This document shows, piece by piece, positions 45,145 through 54,655 of a stretch of 64,000 nt of DNA. The notes under the pieces were generated by a model. It was not told the DNA's origin and made no database searches. It saw nothing but the letters and a program-made list of their open reading frames with translations. The first letter of the stretch is position 1. Every line of letters starts with the position of its first letter. Source of the DNA: Clostridium paridis (lineage in GTDB: Bacteria > Bacillota > Clostridia > Clostridiales > Clostridiaceae); the NCBI RefSeq assembly GCF_016765615.1, contig NZ_JAESWA010000022.1, positions 769,542 to 833,541 on the forward strand, written 5' to 3'. The position numbers and the translations under genes were made by a program.

Positions 45145-45360
45145 ATGATTGTAATAGTGATTTTTTCTTATATTGCTATAGTCTTCTTTGATTTAATAGA
45201 TCTTTATAAAAATAACTTGAAAAAAGATTTTTTTATTGCTCTAATTCTTTGCTTTATATCATTCGTTGTTGCCATTTTATTATCACTTGATGTTAAAATT
45301 CCATCTCCTGCAAAGCCTATTGCAGACTTTATAAAATATTTATTTAGATGGATTAAATAA
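45145..45360 (+). CDS. small two-helix membrane protein in ger operon (D-subunit candidate)
   Basis: 71 residues from an ATG 1 bp after the gerC stop, with GGGTG about 9 nt upstream. Two membrane helices (about 3-22 and 32-50) are joined by a short basic loop (KNNLKKD), with a C-terminal amphipathic segment ending LFRWIK. This size and topology match the small 'D' proteins that modulate Bacillus germinant receptors. The frame extends upstream to 45106 inside gerC, but without a ribosome binding site. Confidence 0.65.
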   Translation: MIVIVIFSYIAIVFFDLIDLYKNNLKKDFFIALILCFISFVVAILLSLDVKIPSPAKPIADFIKYLFRWIK

Positions 45361-45376
45361 AAGGAGAGGAAAACTA

Positions 45377-46468
45377 ATGAATAAAGAAACCTTATCTAAT
45401 ACTCAAGCCATATGTACCATGAATTTATTTTTAATGGGAAGTACCTTATTATTAGGGGCTGGAGCGCAGGCAAAAAATGATAACTGGATTTCAATCATTA
45501 TTGCCACCTTATTAGCAGTTCCTTTAGTTTATATTTATAGTAGAATACAAATATTATTCCCTAATAAAAGTTTATTTGATATTTTCAACACATTGTTTGG
45601 GAAGGTACTATCAAAAGTGTTTACGATTTTATATACCTGGTACTTCTTTCATCTTGGTGTACTCGTACTTCGTAATTTCGGAGAATTTTTAGGTACTCAA
45701 GCAATGCCTGAGACTCCTATGCTTGTACCAGTTATTACACTGTCACTTTTATGTATTTGGGCAGTTAAATCTGGGCTTGAAACAGTGGGTAGAAGCTCAA
45801 AAATTCTTTTTTTAACTTGTATTTTAGTAATAATAATAATACAATTCCTTGCACTTTCAAAAGAATCATTACCAAATATAAAGCCTATACTAAAAAATGG
45901 ATGGAATCCAGTTTTTTCTGGAGCGTTTTCAGCTTTTTCTTTTCCTTTTGCAGAAATTATAGCATTTATGGGATTACCTTATTTCTACAAAGATAAGGTT
46001 AACCCTTTTAAGGTTATACTAATTTCTATTTTGGGTTCTGGCCTTCTTATATTATTAATAGCTCTTAGAAATATATTAGTTTTAGGTCCATGTAACTTAA
46101 CCAATACCTATTTTCCTTCGTATATAGCGGTTAGTCGAATTCATGTTGGAGATTTTCTTCAAAGAATTGAAGTATCAGTTTCAATAACTTTTGTTTCTTC
46201 TGTTTTTATTAAGATTAATATTTGTTTAATGGCAGCTAGCAACGGATTAAAATCTTTGTTTGGATTAAGCTCTTATAAAACTATAACTTTTCAATTAGGG
46301 TTACTTATGGCCTACTTTTCATACTTCATTTATGGCAACATAATGGAAATGGTTTTTTGGGCCTTAAATATATACCAATATTATGCTTTTCCATTTCAAG
46401 TGATAATTCCTATTTTTGTTTTAATAGTTGCGAAGGTAAAGAAACCAAAACTTGTTATAGATAATTAA
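45377..46468 (+). CDS. gerB: spore germinant receptor, B subunit
   Basis: GerB subunit, APC-superfamily-like membrane protein with about ten segments in 363 residues. NTQAICTMNLFLMGSTLLLGAG at the start and LRNFGEFLGTQAMPETPML near residue 95 are hallmarks of the endospore germination permeases. AAAGGAGAGG precedes the ATG. Last gene of an A-C-D-B arrangement, different from the A-B-C order of B. subtilis gerA. Confidence 0.92.
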   Translation: MNKETLSNTQAICTMNLFLMGSTLLLGAGAQAKNDNWISIIIATLLAVPLVYIYSRIQILFPNKSLFDIFNTLFGKVLSKVFTILYTWYFFHLGVLVLRNFGEFLGTQAMPETPMLVPVITLSLLCIWAVKSGLETVGRSSKILFLTCILVIIIIQFLALSKESLPNIKPILKNGWNPVFSGAFSAFSFPFAEIIAFMGLPYFYKDKVNPFKVILISILGSGLLILLIALRNILVLGPCNLTNTYFPSYIAVSRIHVGDFLQRIEVSVSITFVSSVFIKINICLMAASNGLKSLFGLSSYKTITFQLGLLMAYFSYFIYGNIMEMVFWALNIYQYYAFPFQVIIPIFVLIVAKVKKPKLVIDN

Positions 46469-46471
46469 AAA

Positions 46472-46509
46472 AAGTGAAGATATAAGATTGAGACCTTATA
46501 TTTTCACTT
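46472..46509. terminator. bidirectional intrinsic terminator
   Basis: 15-nt arms (46472-46486 with 46495-46509) with one G-U pair lie between the convergent gerB and trans-sulfuration genes. Confidence 0.75.
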
Positions 46510-46513
46510 CTTC

Positions 46514-47662
46514 TTATTTTTCCTCTTTACTATTTATTATTGCTTGTTCAATTTCATCTCTTAAATCTTCAAAGTTTTCTATTCCAACTGAAATTCTTAA
46601 TAAATTATCTTTTATTCCTATTCTTTCTCTAAGCTCAACTGGTAGTGCTGCATGAGTCATGGAAGCAGGATGGCATAATAATGATTCAATTCCTCCTAAA
46701 CTTTCCCCAAATGTTATTAATTCTAATGAATTAATAAACTTCTTAAAATCATATCCTTCTTTTAACTTAAAGGAGACAACTCCTCCAAAACCTCTTGCCT
46801 GAGTTTTTTGTATTTCATGACCTGGATGATCCTTTAAACCTGGATAAAATACTTCTTCAATAGCCTCATGTGCTTTAAGATATTCTGCTATCTTTTGAGC
46901 ATTATCTGCATGCTTATCTAGTCTAACACTTAATGTTTTTATTCCTCTTACTAATAAATACGAATCAAAAGGAGGAAGTACTGCTCCAATTGAATTTTGC
47001 AAAAATGCTAATCTTTCAGCAATTTCAGTGCTATTTGTAACAGCAAGACCTGCAACTACATCTGAATGTCCTCCTAAGTATTTTGTAGCAGAATGTACTA
47101 CAATGTCTGCTCCTAAACTTAGTGGATTTTGAAAATATGGAGTCATAAAAGTATTATCAACTATAACAGTTAAATTTCTCTTCTTAGCTTCTTCAGCAAC
47201 TCTCTTAATATCAGTTATAGATAATAATGGGTTTGTTGGAGTTTCTATAAATACTCCTTTAACATCCTCTGATATAGTAGAAAAATCAAAAGTATTAAAA
47301 TCTTCAACTATATCGTATTTAAGCCCAAAGTTTGAAAACACTTTATCTATTACTCTAAAAGTTCCTCCATATAGATTATTATTAATTAGAATTCTATCTC
47401 CTGATTTAAATAGATTTAATACAGTAGATGTAGCTGCCATACCAGAAGCAAACGCAAAACCTCTTACTCCACCTTCTAGATCGCTTATTAATTTTTCTAC
47501 TGACTCTCTTGTTGGGTTACCTGTTCTTGCATATTCATATCCAAGATTCACCCCAAATTCTGGTTGTTTAAATGTTGAAGAAAGATATACAGGCACATTT
47601 ACTGCTCCTGTTATCTTGTCTGATGAAATTCCTCCGTGAATTACTAGTGAATCAATTTTCAT
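46514..47662 (-). CDS. PLP-dependent trans-sulfuration enzyme (cystathionine synthase/lyase family)
   Basis: Cys/Met-metabolism PLP enzyme, 382 aa. YEYARTGNPTRESVEKLISDLEGG and FASGMAAT near the start, FIETPTNPLL, IVDNTFMTPYFQNPLSLGADIVVHSATKYLGGHSD with the Schiff-base Lys in ATKY, and ESLGGIESLLCHPASMTHA are all present. It could be cystathionine gamma-synthase (MetB) or a beta/gamma-lyase (MccB/MetC type); the sequence alone does not decide. AGGAGG precedes the ATG. Promoter and a CymR-like site lie upstream. Monocistronic. Confidence 0.9.
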   Translation of the reverse strand: MKIDSLVIHGGISSDKITGAVNVPVYLSSTFKQPEFGVNLGYEYARTGNPTRESVEKLISDLEGGVRGFAFASGMAATSTVLNLFKSGDRILINNNLYGGTFRVIDKVFSNFGLKYDIVEDFNTFDFSTISEDVKGVFIETPTNPLLSITDIKRVAEEAKKRNLTVIVDNTFMTPYFQNPLSLGADIVVHSATKYLGGHSDVVAGLAVTNSTEIAERLAFLQNSIGAVLPPFDSYLLVRGIKTLSVRLDKHADNAQKIAEYLKAHEAIEEVFYPGLKDHPGHEIQKTQARGFGGVVSFKLKEGYDFKKFINSLELITFGESLGGIESLLCHPASMTHAALPVELRERIGIKDNLLRISVGIENFEDLRDEIEQAIINSKEEK

Positions 47663-47742
47663 AATTTCCTCCTAATTTGTATAACGTTTATTTTAAGTAG
47701 ATAACATACTTTTTTCTATTAACAGATAATTCCAAACTTTTA

Positions 47743-47799
47743 TATATCATATAATTCCTATATGATATATAGTATATGCTTAAGAGCTATATCTGTCAA
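47743..47799 (-). promoter_or_regulatory. promoter and candidate operator of the trans-sulfuration gene
   Basis: TTGACA (47794-47799), 17-bp spacer, TATACT (47771-47776) on the minus strand. Directly downstream is an 11-bp inverted repeat (47743-47753 with 47759-47769). Inside it ATAGGAATTAT (47751-47761, minus strand) equals the conserved half of the CymR consensus as I recall it. It covers the start site, as a repressor site should. Confidence 0.55.
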
Positions 47800-47856
47800 T
47801 TATTTTAAAATATAAATAGTAATACTCTCTCAAATTTTTAAAAAAATATAGAGAAA

Positions 47857-47887
47857 AGCGGCATCTTTTATTTCTATTGATGCCGCT
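47857..47887 (-). terminator. intrinsic terminator after the opuF-like operon
   Basis: AGCGGCATC pairs with GATGCCGCT (47857-47865 with 47879-47887), followed by TTTTCTC on the minus strand. Confidence 0.75.
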
Positions 47888-47923
47888 ATCTATACTTAAA
47901 AATTTTAAATTTTCTTTACCTTT

Positions 47924-49516
47924 TTATTTAATCAATCCACTTTCTCTTAAGAAATCTTCTGCAACCACCTGTGGAGATTCTTGAAGCTTATCTACTCTAT
48001 AATTTAACTCTCTCATCTTCTCATCGTCAATTTTCCCCGCTAATTTATTAATTAAATCTTTAAGCTCTGGATGCTTTTTAAGAGTTTCATTATTAATCAT
48101 AGGTGCAGCATAATAAGGTGGAAAGAAATTTTTATCATCCTTTAAAACTTTTAAATCAAATGCTTTTAATAGACCATCCGTAGAGAATGCATCTATTACA
48201 TCCGTCTTATTACTATTTAATGATGTGTATCTTAATCCTCCATCTACTGCATTCACATTTTTAAAATTCATATTATAGGTTTTCTTAAGTCCTAGGTATC
48301 CATCTTCTCTATTACTAAATTCAATTGTACAACCTAATGTAAGCTGATTGCCTACCTTAGCTAAATCTGAAAAAGTTTCTAGATTATATTTTTTAGCGGT
48401 ATCTTGTCTTACTGCTAAAGTATATGTGTTATTAAATCCTAATGGCTTTAACCAAGTGATATTATAATTTTTATCAAAATAATCACTTACTTTATTATAA
48501 GTTTCTTCTGGATCACTTGATGTTTGAGCTTTCATAATATCAACTAAACCTGTTCCTGTGTATTCTACATACATATCAAGTTCCCCTGCCTTTAGTGCAT
48601 TAAATGCAATGCTTGTTCCTCCTAAATTTAATTTTCTTTCTACCTTAATATCTGTATTTTTTTCAATTAAAGTTGCTAACATATTTCCTAATATTAATTG
48701 TTCATTAAAATTTTTGGATCCTATAACAATAGTATCTTGCTTTTTAGAATACATAATAGCTCCGCTAACCATTATAATAAATGCTAAACCTGCTATTAAA
48801 ACTCTATATTTAAATTTAGATTTATTATTTTTTCTCTTTGGTATTTTAATTGTTCCGTCAGCTTTTCTTATTCCTGGAGGTGTTACTCCCTTTTCTATCT
48901 TCCCTACAATAAAATCTATTAATAGTGCTAATGCACATGCTGGTATTGCACCAGCTAAAATCATATTGTTATTTACTGTCTGAACACCTGAAAAAACCAT
49001 ATATCCTAATCCACCGGCTCCTATGAAAGCTGCTATAGTCATAAGGCCAACAGCTGTTACAGCTGATATTCTTATCCCTGTCATAATTATCGGTAATGCA
49101 AGTGGTAATTGAACCATCCTAAGAATTTGGCTTTTCGTCATACCCATCCCTTCAGATGCTTCTATAACATCTGGATTTATATTCATAAGCCCAGTGTAAG
49201 TGTTTTTTATTATTGGAAGAAGCGAATATAAAAATACCATTAATATTGCAGGCTTACTTCCTATTCCTAGTATAGGTATTAAAAACCCTAATAATGCTAA
49301 GCTAGGGATTGCTTGTACTACATTTGCAAAACCAATTATAGGAGTTGACAATTTTCTATTTCTAGATATACCTATTCCTAGGGGTATTCCAACAATTATG
49401 GCTATAAGCACTGATATTACTGTTAATTGAACATGTTCTAATATTAAACTTAGTATCTGTTCGTGTCTCGAGACAATAAAATCTTTAAAGTCATTTATAT
49501 ACCCTATAATATTCAT
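47924..49516 (-). CDS. compatible-solute ABC transporter, permease-binding protein fusion (OpuFB-like)
   Basis: 530-aa hybrid importer subunit. Residues about 1-215 are a glycine-betaine/choline-type permease with five or six helices and EAA loop EASEGMGMTKSQILRMVQLPLALP. A linking helix (about 235-252) follows, then an OpuAC/OpuCC-type binding domain (about 258-530) beginning DTIVIGSKNFNEQLILGNM. Such fusions are known in OpuF. Candidate substrates are glycine betaine, choline or carnitine; not decidable here. The start overlaps the ATPase stop by 1 bp. Confidence 0.9.
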   Translation of the reverse strand: MNIIGYINDFKDFIVSRHEQILSLILEHVQLTVISVLIAIIVGIPLGIGISRNRKLSTPIIGFANVVQAIPSLALLGFLIPILGIGSKPAILMVFLYSLLPIIKNTYTGLMNINPDVIEASEGMGMTKSQILRMVQLPLALPIIMTGIRISAVTAVGLMTIAAFIGAGGLGYMVFSGVQTVNNNMILAGAIPACALALLIDFIVGKIEKGVTPPGIRKADGTIKIPKRKNNKSKFKYRVLIAGLAFIIMVSGAIMYSKKQDTIVIGSKNFNEQLILGNMLATLIEKNTDIKVERKLNLGGTSIAFNALKAGELDMYVEYTGTGLVDIMKAQTSSDPEETYNKVSDYFDKNYNITWLKPLGFNNTYTLAVRQDTAKKYNLETFSDLAKVGNQLTLGCTIEFSNREDGYLGLKKTYNMNFKNVNAVDGGLRYTSLNSNKTDVIDAFSTDGLLKAFDLKVLKDDKNFFPPYYAAPMINNETLKKHPELKDLINKLAGKIDDEKMRELNYRVDKLQESPQVVAEDFLRESGLIK

Positions 49517-50643
49517 TATACATCTACCTCCTGATTAATATATTGATTGCTTAGAACACTTAATAAGCTACTTTTAGTTATTAATCCTGATAATGTAGAA
49601 TTATCATCTATTACAGGAATATATCCTATGTGAAGTTCATTCATAATATTTAGAATATCTATTAAAGATTCATTTAATTTTACAGCTCTCACTTCTCTTT
49701 CCATAATACTATCTATCTTTACAGAGCCACTTTCATTTTTTCTAATATCCTTTAAGGTTACTATTCCTTCCAACTTGTTTTCTCTGTTCGTGATTAAAAG
49801 ACTATCTACTTTATTTGATTTCATAATTTCTATAGCTTGTACAAGGGTTCTCTCCTTTGTAGTTTTTATAGGTTCAGAAATCATTATATCTTTAGCTTTT
49901 ATATATTCAGGTTGTCTCCATATCCTGTTTTTTCCTATAAATTCTTCTACGAATTCATTTGCTGGCTTCTTTAATATTTTCTCTGGAGTATCAAATTGAA
50001 TTACGTCACCATCCTTCATTATACAAATCCTATCAGCAAGCTTTAAAGCTTCATCCATATCATGAGTTACAAAAACGATTGTCTTTTTTAGTTCTTGTTG
50101 AAGATTAAATAATTCATCTTGAAGTTGGTCTCTCGTTATTGGATCTAAGGCACTAAAGGGCTCATCCATAAGAATTATATCTGGATTGGTTGCAAAAGCT
50201 CTAGCTACCCCTATTCTCTGTTGTTGTCCTCCGCTTAGTTCACATGGGTATCTATCAATATACGGCTTAGGCTCCATTCCTACTAACTCTAAAAGATCTA
50301 ATGTTCTCTCTGTAATTTTTCCTTCTGACCACTTTTCTAATTTTGGGATCAACCCAATATTTTCTCCTACAGTTAAGTGAGGAAACAGTCCTGTTTGCTG
50401 TATAACGTACCCCATATTTCTTCTAAGTTCTATTGTATCTTCTTTTGAAATGTCTCTACCATTAAGAAATATACTCCCTGAACTTGGAGCTATCAACTTA
50501 TTAATCATCTTTAAAGTTGTGGTTTTTCCACATCCACTTGGTCCTATTAAAACTACGAATTCACCTTTATTAACTGAAAAGCTAATATTTTTTAATATTT
50601 CTTTATTCTTAAATTTCTTAGTTACGTTCTTGAATTCTAGCAT
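49516..50643 (-). CDS. compatible-solute ABC transporter ATPase with CBS domains (OpuFA-like)
   Basis: 375-aa ATPase. Walker [10 protein letters not shown], signature LSGGQQQRIGVARA, Walker B IILMDEPFSALD, switch VTHDMDEA. Residues about 255-370 hold two CBS motifs (ISEPIKTTKERTLVQAIEIMKSNKVDSLLI and MEREVRAVKLNESLIDIL), which in related OpuA/OpuC ATPases sense ionic strength or bind c-di-AMP. First gene of a two-gene operon. Its promoter lies inside a large inverted repeat next to the BusR-like gene. Confidence 0.93.
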   Translation of the reverse strand: MLEFKNVTKKFKNKEILKNISFSVNKGEFVVLIGPSGCGKTTTLKMINKLIAPSSGSIFLNGRDISKEDTIELRRNMGYVIQQTGLFPHLTVGENIGLIPKLEKWSEGKITERTLDLLELVGMEPKPYIDRYPCELSGGQQQRIGVARAFATNPDIILMDEPFSALDPITRDQLQDELFNLQQELKKTIVFVTHDMDEALKLADRICIMKDGDVIQFDTPEKILKKPANEFVEEFIGKNRIWRQPEYIKAKDIMISEPIKTTKERTLVQAIEIMKSNKVDSLLITNRENKLEGIVTLKDIRKNESGSVKIDSIMEREVRAVKLNESLIDILNIMNELHIGYIPVIDDNSTLSGLITKSSLLSVLSNQYINQEVDV

Positions 50644-50678
50644 ATAACCCTCCTTGTTTTGAAATATATTTATCTACT

Positions 50679-50728
50679 TTTTACAAAGTGACAACTTAAT
50701 TTTATCATAAAGTTGTCTCTTTGTAAAA
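50679..50728 (-). promoter_or_regulatory. opuF-like promoter inside a 19-bp inverted repeat (candidate BusR operator)
   Basis: Arms TTTTACAAAGTGACAACTT (50679-50697) and AAGTTGTCTCTTTGTAAAA (50710-50728) are complementary at 18 of 19 positions, with 12 bp between. The minus-strand promoter TTTACA (50722-50727), 17-bp spacer, TAAAAT (50699-50704) lies within it: one arm covers the -35, the other sits just after the -10. Confidence 0.75.
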
Positions 50729-50814
50729 TATCCTAATATTTTTTAATCCCTATGTCCTGAGAGCATTTAACTATACACTCTCATAAATCTTTCTTCTATC
50801 CACTTTTAAATAAA

Positions 50815-50849
50815 AAAAGATAAATTAGCTTTTCACCAATTTATCTTTT
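50815..50849 (-). terminator. intrinsic terminator after busR-like gene
   Basis: A perfect 12-bp stem (50815-50826 with 50838-50849) followed by T-rich sequence on the minus strand. It separates the regulator from the transporter transcript. Confidence 0.75.
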
Positions 50850-50856
50850 CTCCATA

Positions 50857-51480
50857 CTATTCATTTAAAAAAATCGTTACTCTTTCGTAGGAGCTTTCTT
50901 CTCCTATCATTATATAGATATCCCCTTCCACAAAAGTTGCATATGGACCTGGAGACAATATTAAAGACTTTCCTCTTCTTATTCCTATTATTGTTGCCCC
51001 TGTATTTTGCCAGAAATTAACTTCACCAATTGTTTTGTTTATAAGCTTTGAATTTTGAGGTATCTCGATTTCAATGGGAGCAAATGGATTGGAATTTTTA
51101 AACCTCTCCGAAAAGTCAAAAAGTTTATTAGCATTTATAAATAGCTCTTCATCAAGTTTTTTCTTTTCATTTAATATTCTTTGAATTTCTTTCTTTACAG
51201 AAGTTATTGAATCCGTACTCTTAAATTTTTCAATAAATTTAAATGCAGCCTCCTTAGATTTAACCATAATGCCACTTCCTTGCATTACTTCTACTATATC
51301 CATATCTTCAAGCAGAATGACTGCTCTTCTTATAGTTTCTGGCGAAACATTATACTTGCCTGCAAGGGTTGATCTTCCATGTATCTTTGTTCCAACTGCA
51401 AATTCTCCGCTAGCTATTCTATTTGCCAAATCTATTGAAATTTGTTGATATACTGGTTTTATTATTGATACCTCTGACAT
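50857..51480 (-). CDS. busR: GntR-type repressor with TrkA_C (RCK_C) domain, BusR-like
   Basis: 207 residues. A GntR winged helix (about 8-75: LANRIASGEFAVGTKI, YNVSPETIRRAVILLEDMDIV), a helical linker (76-120), and a TrkA_C/RCK_C domain (about 125-207: GEVNFWQNTGATIIGIRRG, GPYATFVEGDIYIMIG). This domain pair defines BusR, which represses glycine-betaine uptake when bound to c-di-AMP. It lies immediately upstream of a betaine-type transporter whose promoter carries a large inverted repeat, which strongly supports the assignment. The symbol follows homology and context, not proof. Confidence 0.85.
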   Translation of the reverse strand: MSEVSIIKPVYQQISIDLANRIASGEFAVGTKIHGRSTLAGKYNVSPETIRRAVILLEDMDIVEVMQGSGIMVKSKEAAFKFIEKFKSTDSITSVKKEIQRILNEKKKLDEELFINANKLFDFSERFKNSNPFAPIEIEIPQNSKLINKTIGEVNFWQNTGATIIGIRRGKSLILSPGPYATFVEGDIYIMIGEESSYERVTIFLNE

Positions 51481-51724
51481 CTTTATTCCTCCATTTTATA
51501 ACAATAAATATTTACTAATTTTTTTCTTATTTCAATCCAACCATAAATTTCACAATATCCATTATACTTTTTTATCTATTCAACTTGCAATATATAATAG
51601 AACTTTACTTTAACTATAATAAATTTATTTTAAGTTGCATACTTTCAATACTTTTTTTCATATACAATATTAACTTAAATTTTATAATGTAAATTTCGTT
51701 TAATCAATTATAAGGAGATTCTTT

Positions 51725-52750
51725 ATGTTTATTTTTTTAGTTCTTTTATTATTACTAACTCTTTTTTTGCCGCTACTCTCAAAATCAATAGAACATCACT
51801 TAGAAATTTTTCTATTTGTTATAGGTATCTTATCCTCAGTATTATCGGGTATTTTAACTATTAACTTTGTGCTTGATATTCTCAAAAATGAATTTTTATA
51901 TCTCATTTCAATCACAGTATTAGCTGGTGGCATAATATTTAAATTATTTTATAAGAATTTTCAGCAAGTTATATATAAGATATTAAGAAATGTATCTATA
52001 CAAATTTTCATTTTTTTAATGATAGTAATTTTAGGATTAATTTCTAGTATAATAACTGCAATTATAGCTTCACTAATCCTTGTAGAAATTATAAGTTTAC
52101 TTCCTTTAAATAGAGACAATAAAATAATTGTAAATGTCCTATCTTGTTTCTCAATTGGTTTAGGCTCAGTTCTAACACCTATAGGTGAACCCTTATCTAC
52201 AATTGTCACCTCAAAATTAAATGCAAATTTTTTCTTTATCTTTAATCTTATAGGCTCTTATATTATACCTATGATTTTAGCACTTGGAGTCTTAGGTGCA
52301 TGTACAGTTAAAACTAGTGCAAACTTAACTTCAAAATTCAGCTCCACTCTACTGGAAGATGAAACGTATATGGCTATAATTGTTCGAGTATTAAAAGTTT
52401 TTATTTTCATTATATCTCTTGAATTGCTTGGTGCTAGTTTTAAGCCAATAATAGACACATATTTAATTAATCTTAATATTGAATATATATATATTATTAA
52501 TATTTCATCTGCAATATTAGATAATGCTACATTAGCTTCAGCTGAGATAAGTTCACTAATGACACCATTGCACATAAAAACCATCCTTTTGAGTTTACTC
52601 ATCAGTGGTGGAATGATGATACAAGGTAATATTCCAAATATAATTTCAGCCAATAAACTAAAAATAAAAAGTAGCGAATGGATATGTGTTGGATTTCCTC
52701 TTGGATTTTTTATTTTATTAATTTTTTATATTATAATGTTTGTAATTTAA
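51725..52750 (+). CDS. DUF1646 transporter-like membrane protein
   Basis: 341 residues, about ten membrane segments, ion-transporter-superfamily style. Conserved family-type motifs: LTPIGEPLSTIV near residue 155-166, a hydrophobic segment containing SAILDNATLASAEIS, and GGMMIQGNIPNIISANKL near 298-315, resembling paired re-entrant motifs of NhaD/ArsB-like carriers. A cation or anion carrier is likely; the substrate is unknown. AAGGAG precedes the ATG. Divergent from busR across a 244-bp gap in which I see no clear promoter pair. Confidence 0.75.
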   Translation: MFIFLVLLLLLTLFLPLLSKSIEHHLEIFLFVIGILSSVLSGILTINFVLDILKNEFLYLISITVLAGGIIFKLFYKNFQQVIYKILRNVSIQIFIFLMIVILGLISSIITAIIASLILVEIISLLPLNRDNKIIVNVLSCFSIGLGSVLTPIGEPLSTIVTSKLNANFFFIFNLIGSYIIPMILALGVLGACTVKTSANLTSKFSSTLLEDETYMAIIVRVLKVFIFIISLELLGASFKPIIDTYLINLNIEYIYIINISSAILDNATLASAEISSLMTPLHIKTILLSLLISGGMMIQGNIPNIISANKLKIKSSEWICVGFPLGFFILLIFYIIMFVI

Positions 52751-52786
52751 AAACCTTTCCTTTTAAAATTAATTTTTCTACAAAAA

Positions 52787-52818
52787 GATGGTGTCTCAAA
52801 TCATATTGAGACACCATC
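52787..52818. terminator. intrinsic terminator between DUF1646 and hcp
   Basis: A perfect 13-bp stem (52787-52799 with 52806-52818). A T5 tract follows on the minus strand, so it chiefly serves hcp. Confidence 0.88.
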
Positions 52819-52856
52819 GTATATTTGTAAGGGATTATATGGACTAAACTATTTAA

Positions 52857-54494
52857 TTACATTTCCATGAACATTTTAACATCATCTTCTACATTTGTTA
52901 TTCCACCGATACCAAAGTTTTCAACTAAAACTTTAGCTACATTTGGTGAAAGGAATGCTGGTAATGTTGGTCCTAAGTGAATGTTCTTTACACCTAAGTA
53001 TAGTAAGCTTAATAATACTATTACAGCTTTTTGTTCATACCATGCAATATTGAACGCTATTGGTAATTCATTTATATCTTCTAATTCAAATACTTCTTTT
53101 AATTTTAATGCTATTAATGCTAATGAGTATGAATCGTTACATTGTCCTGCATCTAATACTCTTGGAATTCCTCCAATATCGCCTAATTCTAACTTATTAT
53201 ATTTATACTTAGCACAACCAGCTGTTAAAATAACTGTATCATTAGGTATTGCTTTTGCAAAATCAGTATAGTATTGTCTGCTCTTAGCTCTTCCATCACA
53301 ACCAGCCATTACGAAGAATTTTTTGATTGCTCCTGATTTAACTGCATCTACTACCTTATCAGCTAATGCAAATACTTGATTGTGAGCGAATCCTCCAATG
53401 ATTTCTCCTGTTTCTATTTCAGTTGGAGCTTGACATTTTTTAGCTAATTCAATGATTTCTGTGAAATCTTTTGCTTGTCCATTAACTCCAGCTTCAATAT
53501 GCTTACAACCTTCAAAACCTGCTGCTCCAGTTGTAAATAATCTGTCCTTATATGAAGCTCTTGGTGGTACAATACAGTTTGTTGTCATTAGTATTGGTCC
53601 ATTAAAGCTTTCGAATTCTTCATTTTGTTTCCACCATGCATTTCCATAGTTTCCTACGAAGTGTGAGTATTTCTTAAATGCTGGATAGTAGTGAGCTGGT
53701 AACATTTCTGAGTGAGTGTATACATCTACTCCAGTTCCTTCTGTTTGCTTTAATAATTCTTCTATATCCTTTAAATCATGTCCTGAAATAAGTATTCCTG
53801 GGTTCTTTCCAACTCCAATGTTTACTTTTGTTATTTCTGGATTTCCATAAGTTCCAGTGTTTGCTCCATCTAGTAACGCCATAGCGTCAACTCCAACTTT
53901 ACCAGTTTCTAATGTTAAAGCTATTAATTCTTCTGCTGATAATTTATCATCTAATGTTTTACTTAATGCTTTTTGTAGGAATGCATTAATTTCAGCATTA
54001 TCATAATCTAAAGCATTAGCATGCTTTAAGTAAGCAGACATACCTTTTAATCCGTAAGTAATTAATTCTCTTAAACTTCTAACATCTTCATTTTCAGTTG
54101 CTAGTACTCCAACTGATGGTGCTTTTGCATCAATTTCTTCATTTGTTGTAGCAGTCCATAATGCAGCTTCACTTAAATCAGCTTTATTAGATAACTTTTC
54201 AATTAGTTCATTTTTTATCTTAAGAGTTTCGTTTATTCTTTTGTAGAATACTTCATTATCAAAGTTTGCATTTGTGATTGTAGTGAATAGATTTATTGTT
54301 ACATAATGATCTACTTCTGCAGCAATCTTTATTCCTTCTTCTCTTGATTTTGTAGTAACTTCTGAAAGCCCTTTAGTTGCATAAATTAAAACATCTTGTA
54401 ACCCAGCAAGTTCTGGTGTCTTTCCGCAAACTCCTTTTATTGTACATCCACTGCATCCAGCGGTTTCTTGACATTGATAACAAAACATACTCAT
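52857..54494 (-). CDS. hcp: hybrid cluster protein (hydroxylamine reductase)
   Basis: Fe-S/oxo hybrid-cluster enzyme that reduces hydroxylamine or nitric oxide, a nitrosative-stress protein of anaerobes. The N-terminal cubane ligands are C5, C8, C17 and C23 (MFCYQCQ...SGCTIKGVC). Hybrid-cluster motifs follow: [61 protein letters not shown]. 545 aa is the class I length. GGAGG lies about 9 nt before the ATG. The promoter carries a palindrome at -41.5. Monocistronic; no hcr reductase is adjacent. Confidence 0.96.
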   Translation of the reverse strand: MSMFCYQCQETAGCSGCTIKGVCGKTPELAGLQDVLIYATKGLSEVTTKSREEGIKIAAEVDHYVTINLFTTITNANFDNEVFYKRINETLKIKNELIEKLSNKADLSEAALWTATTNEEIDAKAPSVGVLATENEDVRSLRELITYGLKGMSAYLKHANALDYDNAEINAFLQKALSKTLDDKLSAEELIALTLETGKVGVDAMALLDGANTGTYGNPEITKVNIGVGKNPGILISGHDLKDIEELLKQTEGTGVDVYTHSEMLPAHYYPAFKKYSHFVGNYGNAWWKQNEEFESFNGPILMTTNCIVPPRASYKDRLFTTGAAGFEGCKHIEAGVNGQAKDFTEIIELAKKCQAPTEIETGEIIGGFAHNQVFALADKVVDAVKSGAIKKFFVMAGCDGRAKSRQYYTDFAKAIPNDTVILTAGCAKYKYNKLELGDIGGIPRVLDAGQCNDSYSLALIALKLKEVFELEDINELPIAFNIAWYEQKAVIVLLSLLYLGVKNIHLGPTLPAFLSPNVAKVLVENFGIGGITNVEDDVKMFMEM

Positions 54495-54555
54495 TCTTTA
54501 ATTCCTCCATTTATATTTTGGGGTTTCTTTAGTGAAACATAATTTTTACATGTTT

Positions 54556-54581
54556 GAAAATATCGGTACCTGGATATTTTC
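54556..54581 (-). other. hairpin in the hcp leader
   Basis: A perfect 9-bp stem GAAAATATC/GATATTTTC (54556-54564 with 54573-54581) with an 8-nt loop containing GGTACC. It lies in the about 155-nt hcp leader. No terminator tract; role unknown. Confidence 0.4.
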
Positions 54582-54655
54582 TGACATTTAAAAATTAATT
54601 GTTGAACTTGAAACCCTATTAATTTTTATTTTTGTTCTCTCTTGATCACAAGTTA

